Of a stretch of DNA of 64,000 nucleotides, positions 1-21,518 are shown piece by piece (position 1 is the stretch's first letter; each line of letters begins with the position of its first letter). A model generated the notes under the pieces. It worked only from the letters and a program-made list of their open reading frames with translations. It ran no database searches and was not told the DNA's origin. Both the position numbers and the translations under genes were made by a program. The DNA is from Asterochloris sp. CNOR1 (taxonomy: Eukaryota; Chlorophyta; Trebouxiophyceae; Trebouxiales; Trebouxiaceae). The DNA is taken from NCBI GenBank assembly GCA_963969365.1, contig OZ017752.1, positions 868,001 through 932,000 on the forward strand. The letters are read 5' to 3'.

Positions 1-500
1 GCAGCATTGTCGACACCCAGCGAGAGGATGTGCTAGCTCAAGTGGTCTGCCTGTCCCACAAGGCAGGGCTGTGAGTGTTGCTGGACACGCACAGGGGTGC
101 TCCTGGGGGTGGGAGGTGAGAACGGCACAATCTGCTGAGGCATACGACCAGTTGCAGCACCTGCTGACGCCCAGCGCCGTGATACGTGAGCTCACCAGTT
201 TGCGTCGCACACCAGACAGTAGTGCCAGACAAAAAGGTGGCTCAGGCATCTTGCACTGTGTGGGCACAGCCGTCAGCTCAAAGTTTCCCCACCTGCTAAT
301 GCCCAGCGAAAAGCTGTTCGAGGTACATTCCCCAGATCTTGTTTGCAGTGCACACTCATCCGTGGCCTGGAATGCTTAGCATGCTGCAGCAGCTGTTTGC
401 CAGCAGATACACTCCAATGCCTGCCTCTACTTGGACAACACATCAAGGCGCTGCTGCCTGGCTGCAGTCAGTCCCAGAGTCCTGCTGTCCTCCACAGTCA

Positions 501-580
501 TGTGCAGGTCACGACGGCAGTGTACAGGTCATGACAGCAGTGTACAGGTTATGATGGCAGTGTACAGGTCATGATGGCAG
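501..580. repeat. 20-bp minisatellite, four copies
   Basis: Four head-to-tail copies of a 20-base unit (consensus TGTACAGGTCATGATGGCAG) lie at 501-520, 521-540, 541-560 and 561-580. They differ from one another at one to four positions. The repeat sits inside, or just 3' of, the unrecognised minus-strand gene at the left edge. Confidence 0.85.
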
Positions 581-652
581 CTGGCGTGCCCAGGATGCCC
601 AGCATGAGACTTCGCCTGTCTGTTGCTGCCATGAAGCACCGAGATGGACCAC

Positions 653-1392
653 CATGAGAAACTGCAGCTGATTCGGTCCCCAGAGCAACTAAAGGTTGAC
701 ACTCTCTCCTGCATCATGAGCAACTCCGCATTGGGCTTCCAATGCACAGCTCTGCACCCGCCCATCTGCAGAGCTGCATTCCCTCTGCAGCCTGCCCTGC
801 CCATCCTGCTCTGCCCCTGGTGTGCTGAGCAAGCACAGCGGCCCACCTGCAGAGTCGACGTGGCCAGCAGCCGCTTCTCAAAGCTGGTGCGCCGCTCAGA
901 GTCCAAGATGCGCACTGGCCGCACGAAGTCACTGGGAGAGGCAGCCTCCAGCACTGCATCCTCTGCAAGCTCTACACTGGCCTCTGAACAACTGAGGTCC
1001 ATGCTGTGGCCCATCTGCGGCCTGCAGAAGGCATGAGGGGAACTGCAGCTTAGATATTTGTGGTCACCATGGGGTGGCGTCCAGGTGGCGTACTCTGGAC
1101 GCGCATGCAGAGCCAGGTGCCTGGCGTGAGACCCTGAGCAGCTGCATGTCTGACATTGCCCAAGTTTGGCATCAATTTGGAAGCGGCAGGAGAATGCGCC
1201 CGGTGAGCCAGGGCAGCCTCTGGACAAGCCTCGGACCCCGTGCTGATACAATCTTCACGCAGGGGCAAGAAGTGCTTGGGTACCTGTGAGGCAGTCAGGC
1301 AGGGTCAGACAGCATGAAGCACCTGTCATCGATGTCGAAAGTGGAAGTGCAAAAGTCCTGCGCACTGATGCCGCTGCCCTGGGATTTGAGAT
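653..1392 (-). CDS. Unrecognised protein, internal exons only (gene truncated by left edge)
   Basis: I do not recognise this product. Two exons join in frame on the minus strand: 1392-1323 (CTGCAG acceptor, donor gtgctt) and 1021-847 (CTGCAG acceptor, donor gtgggc). The joined reading runs DLKSQGSGISAQDF... then RPQMGHSMDLSCSEAS... and ends SERRTSFEKRLLATSTLQ. It is acidic, then has a basic stretch near SERRTSFEKRLL. A third, weaker exon may be 708-653 (ERVSTFSCSGDR...). The start codon and the 3' end are not visible, and the gene probably continues past base 1. Codon use fits the surrounding genes and the splice phases agree, which is the main reason for calling it coding. It reads in the same direction as MCM7 to its right. 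No domain assignment is offered. Confidence 0.4.
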
Positions 1393-2557
1393 CTGCAGGA
1401 AGTGCTCAGGGATTGTTCAAGAAAGCACGAAGTGCAATGTTAGGTCCCTCTTTGAAGAACTGCAGCCTGCATGCTGGCTGGATGGATCAACAAAGGCATG
1501 GGCACGAGATTCTGCATGTGGTTTTGGGCAGGGATCATCTTATGTTTCAGGCTTTGCTGAGCAAGCATGGCATCAAGAAAAATCCATGAGCCGGATCAAG
1601 AGCTCACCCGAAGGTTGACGCCAGCCAGGCTCGGACATTGTTCCCACACAACTTGCTCTTCTCGAATGTTGTATGATCGGCTTGAAATGGGTTGTGTTTT
1701 CCTAAACCAAGCAATTCACATGCAAGTTGCTCTAGACATCTGCATGTCATTATGACGTATCCAATACAATCAAAGCATCTGCCTTCCAGCGTTTACACAG
1801 CAAGAAAAGCCGTACTAGAGGCAGTAAACAGTATGGCTGCAACCTTGTCGTCAGCAAGCGTTACATGTGCTGGGGCCTGCAAGTCGGCCTGCTTATCTCT
1901 TCTTGGGGAGCCTGATGACTTCTGAAATCAGGCCAAGTCCTCTGTGCTGTAGGAGCCTCTGACATTCAGGTGTCAGCAGACTTCAGCCAGCACTGCTTTA
2001 CTCACCGCCTGTGCACAGGAAGACCATGTGCCATCACGCAAGTAAGAAGCAGGCAGGTAGACCACACTGTGGCTCTTACAGGGAGGCAAGCATTGGCGCT
2101 TTAGCGGCCTCGCAGCGCACTTGTGGCTGTCGCATACATGCCTGATGCTGAGAACAATGTGAGAACTGAAAACAAGCGAATCCAGAACAACCAGACTGTG
2201 TTGTCGCATGAGCGCCTGCATCCATGTGTGACGTACCAGAGCAGCGGCCTTGCTTGCTCTGCCGATGAACAGATCATACATCGTGAAGCACAGGGCGACA
2301 ACGTGTTATACACAGAGGCATTCTGATCCACTCATGTGAGAGGTTATGTAGCTGTTGCTGGCCTGCTTGGCTGGTTTTGGGTGCCTGCCTCCCCAGCTAA
2401 ATGCTCAGGCAGGCAGAATTCATCCATCAACGGTGTACTGGCGTGGATGAGCTTCATGGAATGTGTGTCAGAGCTTGCCATTCGAGGTTGCCAAGACTGT
2501 GAGCAGGTGATACTGTGAGGTTGCTTCATGTGTTCCAGGGTGAATGGCTAGCAGCAG
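1393..2557. other. Region without a supported gene
   Basis: No open frame here has recognisable protein similarity or a consistent chain of splice sites. It must hold the 5' exons or promoter of the minus-strand gene to its left and the 3' untranslated region of MCM7 to its right, but I cannot place either boundary. Confidence 0.5.
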
Positions 2558-11416
<8,859 letters not shown>

Positions 11417-11740
11417 GCCTTGCTGTTGGTCTGGTCAAGGCCAGGGAGCAGCAGTCCCTCTCTCCAATGATACAGCTTGCTTCAGCCACTGGACCCCCCA
11501 GGGTTCATCCTGTCAAACAGGCAGATTGAATCCGACTCGCCCTGGATGTGAGCAGGTCACAGGATCGCCGGGGCGGGAGGCGTTGACTAGGTCTTTTTGA
11601 CCTGCTGTCACTTTCACGAGCTCTATTGCGAGCGTCTTGTTCTTGTTCACCGTTCTTTAATCTGTGGCAGGGCAACTCTCAGACCCATCACAGTCCACCA
11701 GCCAGGCACATCCACTGATCTGGCCCCTGCCAAGTCAAAT
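11417..11740. promoter_or_regulatory. Divergent 5' region between MCM7 and S-formylglutathione hydrolase
   Basis: This 324-bp gap separates two oppositely oriented start codons (MCM7 at 11416 on minus, the hydrolase at 11741 on plus). It should therefore carry both promoters and 5' untranslated regions. I see no clear TATA box or other named element. Confidence 0.5.
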
Positions 11741-13520
11741 ATGAGCAAGCCAGAGCTTCAAAAGCAGAACAAGGTCTGGAGTCCTGATCCCAAATGCATG
11801 CATGTGTTCAGTGATGCTGCCAGATCTTCATAGTTCATAGATTCATCTGCTGCAGCAATTTGGGGGCTGGAACAAGCGTTTCAAGCATGCTAGCAAGGCC
11901 TGTGGCTGTAACATGCTGTTCACAGTCTATTTCCCTCCCCAGACTTCCAAAGGGAAAGTCCCGGTGAGAGGTGCTATGGGGCACATACACTGCTCTGCCT
12001 GCTCCCAGCAGCCAAAATAAGCAGGCAATGAGCAGGACCCCACTTGTTGCATGTGCCGTGCAGGTTGTCTATTATCTGAGTGGGCTTTCCTGCACGGACG
12101 AAAACTTCATCCAGAAGTCCGGGGGCCAGCGCAAGGCAGCAGAGCTGGGTGTTGCCGTGGTATGTGCAGACACATCTCCCAGGCAAGTGGCAGTTGATAT
12201 GTCAAGCAACAGTGTCATGCATTCCCCTGAGCTGCCCACTGATGTCCTCCAGGGGCCTGAACATTGAGGGAGAGGATGAGAGCTGGGACTTTGGTAGCTC
12301 AGCTGGTTTCTACTTGAATGCCACCCAGCCCAAATGGAAGAACTATAGGTCTGCCCCTGCTCACCCTGGGAATAGTCCTTCTGCTGCCCTGCGAGAGGTC
12401 CCCTTTCTGCTGGTGTTGCTTTCGCCATGGATGGCAGCAGCCAGCGCCATGCCCTTACCTGCTGGACTTGCTTGGTTTCGTGCGGCCAGCACCAACCCCT
12501 CAATCGCTGGTCCTGCATTAACTCCTATACATACATCATACACCCCTGCAGGATGTATGAGTACATTACTGAGGAGCTGCCAGCCACACTCCAGCACTTG
12601 CCAGAGCTGGACACCCAGAAGGTCAGCATCGCTGGCCATCAGCCATGCCCCAGCAGTGCGCCGCGGCGGGGCCCACCCCCCTCTGCAATCTGCACACTCC
12701 TGTTCTGGGCTGCTGCAACAACAGAGCCTGCCCCCTGCAGGCATCAATCATGGGACATTCAATGGGCGGGCATGGCGCGTTGACCATTGGCATCAAAAAT
12801 CCTGCCAAGTTTAAGTGAGTGAATGCCAGGATTGAGGGCCTGGCATTGTGGACATCATGCTAAATTGGAGGCAAGCCAGGTAGAAATGAAATTGGTGCTT
12901 TGTGCAGGTCAATCAGCGCCTTTGCCCCCATCTGCAATCCTTCTCAGGTTCCCTGGGGTAAGAAGGCCTTCTCTGGCTATCTAGGTCATGACCAGTCTCA
13001 GTGGAAGCAGTACGATGCTGTGGAGTTGCTGGGGAGCTACAGTGGCCCACAGCTTGAGGTGAGTGCTATGCCACCTCATGTTGGACAGCTTGCTCCTCAG
13101 ATGTATTTGCAAGCTGCTGCCAGCAATGCCACTTGCCTTCTACAGCAGCAGGTGATGCAGGTGCTGGTGGATATTGGCACGGATGACAACTTTCTGAAGG
13201 AGCAGCTGGACCCTGAGGCGCTCAGAAGCGCAGCTCAGGGCAAGCTCAAGCTGGAGCTGCGTATGCAGGTTAGTTCATGTGCCACTTGTGTGGTGCCTGC
13301 TTCCTGTCACTGCTGAGATGGCCACCTAATTGCGTATGGCATGGCCTGCTACAGTCGCCGCCCTATCTCAAGTAGTGTGGTCTGCGCTGGGCCACCAAGC
13401 ACATTGCCTATGTTCAGCCGCACTTCTATCCTGCAGGAAGGCTACGACCATTCTTACTTCACCATCAGCACTTTTGTAGACAGCCACATTGCTCTGCATG
13501 CCAAGCATCTTACGAGCTGA
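11741..13520 (+). CDS. S-formylglutathione hydrolase (esterase D family)
   Basis: This cytosolic enzyme hydrolyses S-formylglutathione to formate and glutathione, the last step of glutathione-dependent formaldehyde oxidation. Nine exons join in frame: 11741-11773, 11856-11963, 12064-12182, 12253-12348, 12552-12621, 12741-12814, 12908-13058, 13152-13268 and 13437-13520. They give 283 residues, matching the family's usual length of about 280. Visible motifs are [11 protein letters not shown] near the N-terminus, [33 protein letters not shown], and the nucleophile elbow GHSMGG (catalytic Ser). The acid region is DIGTDDNFL, and GYDHSYF carries the catalytic His. The ATG at 11741 gives a short leader ([11 protein letters not shown]) of normal family length and no targeting peptide. 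Intron 3 uses a GC donor (AG/GCAAGT). Convergent with importin beta-1, 336 bp away. Confidence 0.95.
12622..12775 (+). repeat. Intron whose 5' end echoes the following exon's 5' end
   Basis: Intron 5 of the hydrolase (12622-12740) begins gtcagcatcgctggccatca, which in frame would read VSIAGHQP. The next exon begins GCATCAATCATGGGACATTC ([10 protein letters not shown]). The intron start therefore looks like a decayed copy of the next exon's start. The copy lacks the SMGG nucleophile elbow, so the downstream copy is the functional one. Confidence 0.5.
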
Positions 13521-13856
13521 AGCCCAAATTCCAGACTGTGATCTTGCTGCCCAAAGATTCTGGATGCGTGCCAGTTTTCAAATGCTGCATTGCTGCGTGT
13601 CAGGCTAAGTTCATGGCCAAGTTCATGACCTGCGCATTGTTCAGTACAGGCATGAAGGCCAAGAGTGTTGTTTGTTGTGAACTCTGACACACAGGCACCA
13701 AGCCACAGCAATCAAAGTCTGCTGAGCTGGCGCCCGCCATGGATGCGTGTTGCATATGCAATTTGCAGCTGCTATCCAATGAAGGCCAGTATGGGGCCCG
13801 ACAGTTTCGAGCTGGAGCCACATGCAAAGTTGAGTTTGGACAGGTTGGCGCTTGCA
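13521..13856. other. Convergent 3' gap
   Basis: This 336-bp stretch between the stop codons of the hydrolase (plus) and importin beta-1 (minus) should hold both 3' untranslated regions. I find no clear TGTAA poly(A) signal on either strand and no gene. Confidence 0.5.
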
Positions 13857-16800
13857 TCAAGCTGCAATTGCAGTCTCAATGGCTGTTTGCGCCCACATTG
13901 CTGTGGGGGTGAGGTCAGAGTCGCCTTCTGTGGCTGCGTCCCTGACAAAGCTGATGGTATACGGCTTTTGCTTGAAGACCTGACCTACATCTGAAAGGTT
14001 GCTGGCCAAGTCTCCCAATAGAGCAACAGCGCCCTTGATGACCTGCTCATTGGCACTCTGCCTGTCGTTATAGATGTACTCCACAAATTCAAGGATGCCC
14101 TGCACAGGTAAACAATGTCCTCAGCACACACTTACTCTTTGAAGGGTAGAGCTAGGTGTGCAGCCCAGATGCAGGCTGTCCACAAACTCAGGCAGGCCCT
14201 GCTGGGCTGAGGCAAGCAAGAGACTGATGAAGTTGAGAAGAGGCCAGGCAAAGCAGGAAATCTCTCGAGCTCAAGGCAGGCAGGTGCAGGGGAAAGCACA
14301 CACCCAGCCAGCTGTGAAGGGCTGGCAGTGCAGACAAAACAGCCGGCCCTCAGTGCAGGAGGACGCAGGCGCTATGGCAGCACCAGGTGCATGCCCTTGA
14401 AGGAGGAAGACAATGCGTAGAGGAGATGGGGGCACAACGAAGCAAGCTGCACAGATAGTCAGTGTCGTACAAGTCTGTCAGCATTATGGAAGCAGGTGCA
14501 GTTTCTGCACATTGCAGGTCAGATGCCATGTCAGCTTCTTGCTGAAATGCATCCCATCTGCAGAGGCAGTCCCTAGTGCAGGGGCGCCCAGGAGCTCACC
14601 GGTGCGTATGGCAGCAAGAGCTGATTAGCCTTCTTTTTCGTCAGTCCATTCAGCATGCCAGAGTAACACTCCAGAATGCCCATGCGCAGCGAATTGTTAT
14701 AATCCATCACATCCTCTGCAGGTGTACAAGCAACACTCAGCCTTGCCCGCCCATGCGCGCATCTGCGGGGGCAGCCCTGCTGTGGGCCAGACACATCCTC
14801 TTGAGCAGCCAGCAATGCGAATGGGCTCACAGCGCAGGTACAGTGCTTTGTACGTCACTGCGCACAACAGGCAGAAGTGGCAGCCAGCCCAAAGGTCAGT
14901 GCCACCCATGGCAAAGCAGATATCTGCAGCACTGCAATCTGAAAGGGCTGTGGCCAGCATATTTGTCCCTTGAGCAACAGCGCAGAGACAGCTTGTGCAT
15001 ACATCACATGTCTTTCAGCAAAGCGCAGAGCGGGCAAGATGTTCCAGGACAAGCACGCCTGAGGCGAGGCCTACATCCAGCATGGGAACGACTCCCCACG
15101 GTGTGAATACGCATAGCCACACATCTAGTTGTTTGCGCTCCCATGCCCACCTGAGCCCTGGTTACTTATGCACAGCTGCTGGGCAGACTGCAGGATGGGC
15201 AGGACATGGACCATGTAGGGCTCAAATTTGTTCTGCACGGCCAGCGCAAGGTCCCCACACACTCCCAGGATCACAGGCTTGATGCTGCGGTGAACATCAG
15301 GGCTGCTCAGGTTGGTAAGGAGCACCTGCAGGGTGCACAGGCGGCAGGCATCAGACATGTTGCATTCACAGCTGCACTTGCAGGCCACCTGCAAACCCAG
15401 GTCTGCATCATCTTCAGCAGAGCAGGTCATTGCTTGCACCTGCCTCACGACTGCACAACATGCACCAGGCCGGGGGCACAGCATAGTTAGCCACCCTGAC
15501 GGCATAGAGACATGCCTCCCAAGTCAGACGTCACCATCAAGCAAAGCAGCCGGCCAGCAGAACAGCCTCCAGCAAATTCAATGCAGGTTGAGGCGCCATG
15601 GCACTACAGGCCTAAGCATAATCACAGCAGGGACCCTGCCTTTGAGCACAGCTGCACAACTCGATGTTGGAGGCGCCCAGGCCGCCCTCATACACACTTT
15701 GCTCATGCAGTGCAGCCCCCACCTGCATGACCTGGTCACAGAACGGCTGCAGCTGATCCTCCAGAGCCCTAGAGATGTCGCCCAGCACGCCCACTGACAC
15801 CGTGCAGACATCCACTTCCTGCAAGCAGGTATGATGTTTCAGCTGCTGTGCGTCACTTGTCGAATAGGTAAGGAGACCAGGCTGATTTGTGCTGTAATTG
15901 GGACACAATTGCTGACCACTGCTGCCAGTCTGTAAGCTGCCATGCACTGATATGTTTGCTTGACAGCATGAGCAGGGCCCATCATTGGCCTGTAAGCAAG
16001 CTTGACACATTCTGCAGCTGCCGGCTGACAGTCAGCAAGGTGCAGGCCCACCTGGTGAGAGGCCAACCCCTGGAGCAGAACTGGGAAAAAGCTAGGCATG
16101 TAGGTGACAAACTGCTTGCCCGACGCGTAGGTCAGAGCGCCCACAGCTAGCATGGCCTCCTCGTGTACTGTCACATTTCGGCACTGGAAGACTTGCAGCA
16201 TGGTCTGCATGATCTTGTCTGCAAACTGGACCACAAAGGAGCGCATGGCCTGGTCCTCTGTCAGCCGCTGGATGATGACTTGCAGCACGCCACACAGCAC
16301 GCCCTGCAGCCGCAGCAGTGACACGTTGGATCTGTGCATGCGTGCTTCCTGCATCACTAGGGTGTATGTTTCTTGATTTGCCGGGAAGGCTGGAAAGCGA
16401 CTAGCAGAGCAGTGCACAGCATACTTTGCAGCAGGACAATGAAAGATTGGTGCCTGCATGCTTCCTGCCAAAATCAGCTGGGCAGCATCAACGGCAGTGC
16501 CATTACATGTATATGGCTGTGCTGGGGCCAATATGAGCAAGCAGGGGCATCCTCAGTGCCCTCTGGCCCCTGACAAATGTATAAGCTCAGATGTGTAGAG
16601 ACCTACCTGCAGCTCACTCTGCTGCTCTATCTGGGGAGGTGCTGCTGCCTGCATCTGGAACGTCCCATGTAGCCTGACCAGCACGACATCAATCAACTGC
16701 GCCACCAGCTGCAGAGTGTCTGCGCTGGTGTTGCGCACGTTCTCGTTGATGCTCTCAAAGGCTGCCGTCTGCAGCCTGCCGTGCTGCTGCGGGTCGACTG

Positions 16801-19800
16801 ATTGAAGCGCACGCTCAGTCTGCAGTGCACAAGGCGGCTGGTAAAGTTTTGCTGCAGCATCATGCCCTCATATTGACTGCTGCAGATTGAGACCACATAG
16901 GGGGAAGGGGGAGAGCCCCGGGGGCTTCCACCAACATTTGCTATGAGGTGAGCTGAAGCACCAGGCTGCACCGGGGGGACGGCAGTGGGCCAGCCAAGCT
17001 CGCGAGGTGTCGATCCTGCCTGGGCTCGCCCCATGGTCCTGTGAGGCCCCACGCATTCTTTGGAGGTCAATTGCAGGGCAATGGGGGGGCTGCCAAGGAT
17101 GAAACCAGAATAGAAGAGCTGCAGTATCAGGGTGCTATCGAGCCACCCACCAGCCTGACTGTCAGCACATCATACTTGAAGCAGGCAAGGCAAGAATGCG
17201 CAACAGCAACTGCTGCAATTCCAGCTGACCCACCAGAGTGAGCAGGCGTTGAACAACGTCCTTGAAGTAGGGGCTCATCATGGATGCGTTGCCAGCCCGT
17301 TGGATCCCTGCTGCAAGCTGGGCCAGGGCATAGCAGACCTGCGCTGCAATGTGCGGTTGGTCGTCCAGGCTCATGGTGAGTGCCTGCAACGGCCAAGGCA
17401 GCCACTGTTAGCGCTGGCAAGAGTCCACAAGGCTTGCAGTGTATGCCTGGGGAAGTCAATACAGCTGCTTGCACTGCATTTATGCTCTCAGTGACACTCC
17501 ATGCTCAGCTCACAGGCAGTGCCTTCTGGACACGGTGTGACACCATCAAGAACGATGCCTGGCAATGACCACCTGAGCCCTCCTGACGGCAGGCTCACCT
17601 CTGCCTAAGCCGTGCATGCAGCTCACACCTTGAGCGCTGCACAGCAAAACACACCTGAATGACGCCTGGCAAGTTCTGCGTCGTGATCAGAGCTGCTGCA
17701 GGCTGAGCTGCTTGATCCCCGCCCAGGACAAATTCAAAGATACGGCCTGCAGCAGCAAAGTAGTACTGAGTAAAAAGCGCCTCCACTACCTGTCCCAGCA
17801 TTGGATGCCATGATTTCACTTGCAGGAAGCAAGTGGCATCTCACGGCGCTGCGACGAGCATGCTGCTCACCTATCGTCCAGGCGGTACTGTGCCTGACTG
17901 CCTGATTCGGGTCTTTGAGCGCGCCAATGAGGAATTCAAGTGCGCTCCCTACTACACTGGCCAACTTCTGGTAGCTGGGTCCGTCCAAAATGGAGCCAAA
18001 GGCAAAGGTGGCTGCCTCCCGACTTCGCCAGTCCTCTGGGCTGCCAGTTTTGCTGATGTTGGCCTGTCAAGCAGAGGGGCACAAACGTCAGCAGGGTGCA
18101 CAGGCAGCAACAACAGCTGCACAGCAGCACTCTGGCAAGATGCTGACAATCACAGCATAAGTGCAGAGCGACAGCCTGCCAGAGGCTGGACACATGGCAT
18201 AAGGCCAAAATCGCAGGCGAAGAGTTTTGTCTAAACTTGCACTTGTTTGTGCGTGCAGTGCTCCCTGCAGGGCAGCAGCCTGCGTGAGGCTGAATCATGC
18301 AGCATGCAGAGTGCCATCAAGAAGGCAGTTTCAGCATACATGCATGTCAGCAAAGCCCATCTCACCTTCACACTAGCACAACATGCTGCACCCCTTCCTT
18401 ACCGGACAGAACAAATGCGAAAGCCCAGCCCAGTCAGGCGCAAGCAGCCAGGTGCAGCAGCACACCATTTGCCACAGGACAGCAGGCCATTGAAAAACAC
18501 ACCTGCACAGACAGCGTCCTGTGCTGCACCGCATGATTGCCAATCCTGTTGAGCAGCAACCCCGGCAGGTGTATCAAGCAGGGGACTAGCCGCCGGGGAA
18601 CTGCATGCTACCAAAAACACTCATCTCACCTGCACAAAAGGCATGACATGTCCCACGACGTCATCCCCGACCACATTGGCGAGGAAGCCCAGGCAGGTGC
18701 CAGCCGCCATGTCCAGGTTCCAGGTGGCTTCGTCCAGATCCTGCCCCTCCTCTTGCTTCAGCAGCTGGGGCAGCAGCATGTCCACCAGGGGCTTCACCGC
18801 CTTGGCCACAAACTGGTGGTTGACCACGTCCGTCTCCCCGTCCTCAATAGCCTGCACATCAGGACACGGGCTTGCACAATGCCTTTGTGCAGGTTTCAAG
18901 ACTGACCAGCCATGCTGTTCGAAGTGAACAGCCATGCTGCAGCTGCTGTGTGTGCAGGCATGAGGCGGCATTCACACTGTCAAGCGGGCACTGGCACGCC
19001 TGCAGATATGAACCAGGTGGGTGTCTGGACAGCCATGATAGCAGTGCGTGCAGGGACTTTCAGTGTAGCTGGAGCACTCTGGAGCAGGGTGGGCAGGATA
19101 CTGGCCTGGCCTGCTGCTGCTGCTCAATTGGTCATTGTGTGAAACCTGATTGACTGACCTGCTGCCGGTCAATCTCCTCCTCCGCAATGGTGTTCCAGAC
19201 CTCAATGGCCTGCTTTGCCACATCTTCATCATCTGTAGTGACTGCCCTGCACAGCAAAGCAGAGCAGTTCAGTGCGGAGCATGTCCTAAACCCATGGCCT
19301 GAAGCGCATTTGTTGTTGCGCTGCACTGCAGATGCTGAGCCCTCTGGCGCTGTAACATGCTGTAAAGCACAGCATGCTGGGTAGCTGCCCAATGCAGCAA
19401 GCGCTGATCCAATGTGTGCAAAAGAGAGCTGAAGTGATTGTAAAGAGAAGTGCTGAAGCAGATGGTGCACCAGAGATCCCTGACTGCACAGCAGAGGCTG
19501 ACCACCATACTCCAGCGGGTGCTGGACCACACAGTGCAGCACACCATGACTCCTGGAGGCTAAACCCTGACTGCAGCAGTCTTGTACAACAGATGCTGAG
19601 ACGTTCAGTGCAGCAGGGAGCACCAGCCAGATGTACTCAGCTCCTAGACAGCAGCAAACACTGTGAGGGTGCAGGCCCACCTGTGTGTCAGGTTGAAGAT
19701 GTCCTGGATGTACTTGGGCAGCTTGTCATAGTAGGACTGCGTGATGGCCACCAGGCACTCAAAGGCTGCCACCCGAATCTGCTCGTCTGAGCCGATGGCA

Positions 19801-21518
19801 TTCTCGCAGACCCTCTGCAGGGTAAGGTCTTAAGTGTGAGTGGTAGCCGCTCAAAGCGTCAGCAGCTGTTCATCAGCCACAGCAGATAGCAGGCATCTCA
19901 TTGTCAGCAATGGCACAGATCAAAGGCCACAGCAGAGTCAGATATGACAGCATCACCCGGATGCATGAGTGAGCCAGCACACATCAGCAGCCGCCAGATG
20001 GCCAGCCAGCACGACTTACCGCCATCAGATAGTCCCTCTCGTTGTCATTGTCAAAGTTGCCTGAGGCAAACTCAATAGCATTCTGCAGTGCCCTGGTGGC
20101 TGCCAGGCGCACATCATTGTCCGTTTCCGCCTGGTTCATGCCTTGCGCAATGGCTGTCAGGATGTTGTTTACCTGCGCAGCAGCAGCAGCAGCTGAGTAA
20201 TCACAAAGGGATGTCCCTCCAGAATCTGCTCAGCCACCACTCTGCTGCAGAATGAGGGCTGCAGCACCATTTGGGTGCTGCACAACTGGTGCAACGGGCT
20301 GGCAGCTCACTTGCACCAGCGCAGCAACAATGAGACAAGCAGGCACCACCAGCAGCCTCCCAAGGGCTGGAAGACACATGCATGGCAGCTTAGCTGCAGC
20401 ATCTCAGCGACCTGTCCAAAAAGCTTTCATTGGGGCTGTGCAGACACCCCTGAGCTAAAGCTTATCCTGCCAGCTCATCAACCTGCCTGCTGCACAGGAA
20501 GTGTCTGTACTAGCTGAAAGTGCCCGCACCTGCTCCTGGTCCAATACATCCCCCTCAATGCTGCACATCTCCTCACAGATGAAGCCAAAGGCCTCCAGGG
20601 TGGCCTGCTTCTGTTTGGGATTGGCTGCCTGCTGCGACATGCTCAGCAGCGTGGCAATCAGCTCCGGCCACGCCTTGTTGGGCAGCTCAATGGCAGCCAC
20701 CTTGGCAATCACCTGAGCAGCTGTGTGGCCTGCCACTGCAGCCTGCAGTCAGCAGTAAAAAGGACATGTTGGGCCCACTGATGCGCTCGCAATGCCATAG
20801 TCGTCACTGAGCTTATCTGTGTGCAAGATCAAGCACTGGAGGTGCCACCTGCTTGCATGCTTGCACTGCCTTGGCATGCAAGTTCCTATGTCTCCCTGCG
20901 CAGCTATGCTTGCATGTTATTCTCGAGTGCTGGAGCCCCAAGTGGCAGCCATGACGGTGTGTCCTCACCTGGCTGGACAGAGCTGTCAGAGTGGCCTGCT
21001 TCACCCCCTGACGGGCGCCAGGGTCCAGCTGACTCCATCGCTGCACCAAAGCTGCCTGCAGAGAGACCAGCAAACACCTTAGTACGACACATAGGTGGCT
21101 GGCTGCCTGCCCTGCACTTGACGGCGCGGCACTATTGCACACTGCAAGAAAATAATCTGCACTGCCTTGTTTACACCGGAGCGCCCCAGGCTTGAAGAGG
21201 GGAAGCCTCCTGGCTGGACAGAGCTGATAAGACACAAAGCCGGATCCTGTGAGCACCACATACACGGGAAACACGGCCTTAGCTGCAGTGCGTCACCTTT
21301 TTCGCGGTGTCCTGCGCATCCAGTGAATTTTTGATTTGGATCCCGGCCTGCTGCCGGACTGCAGGTTCCCTCTCATTGTTGGCCAGCTCTGCGCTGAGGG
21401 TGGACAGGAATTGTGCATAGTTGTGCTCCTTAAACTGCTTCAGGTGCTCCTCTGCCTGGTTGCGCAGCGTGGCATCAGGGTTGACACAGTTAGCGAGCAC
21501 TGCAGTGATGTCCCCCAT
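13857..21518 (-). CDS. Importin subunit beta-1 (karyopherin beta-1)
   Basis: This is the nuclear import receptor that carries cargo, directly or with importin alpha, through the nuclear pore and releases it on RanGTP binding. It is an all-helical HEAT-repeat protein. About 16 exons follow one another on the minus strand, from the ATG at 21518 (MGDITAVLANCVNPDATLRN) to the stop at 13857. The N-terminal importin-beta/RanGTP-binding segment is exon 21518-21297 (LKQFKEHNYAQFL, AVRQQAGIQIKNSL). Typical karyopherin beta-1 wording follows: NKAWPELIATLLSMSQQ, EFASGNFDNDNERDYLM, CLVAITQSYYDKLPKYIQ, WNLDMAAGTCLGFLANVVGD, REAATFAFGSILDGP, HSTAWTIG, GVLGDISRALEDQLQPFCD, and NNSLRMGILECYSGMLNGL near the C-terminus. 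The acidic loop is present as LLKQEEGQDLDEATW. No break is seen; individual exon ends may be off by a few bases. Confidence 0.93.

Noticed and set aside
497-580. CRISPR-like array
   Set aside because: The repeats are only 20 bp and contiguous with no spacers, in a eukaryotic genome. It is a minisatellite.
529-1251. 240-codon minus-strand open frame as a single-exon gene
   Set aside because: Only its middle part (1021-847) has coding character, and splice sites bound that part. The outer parts are Cys/Ser/His-rich intron-like translation.
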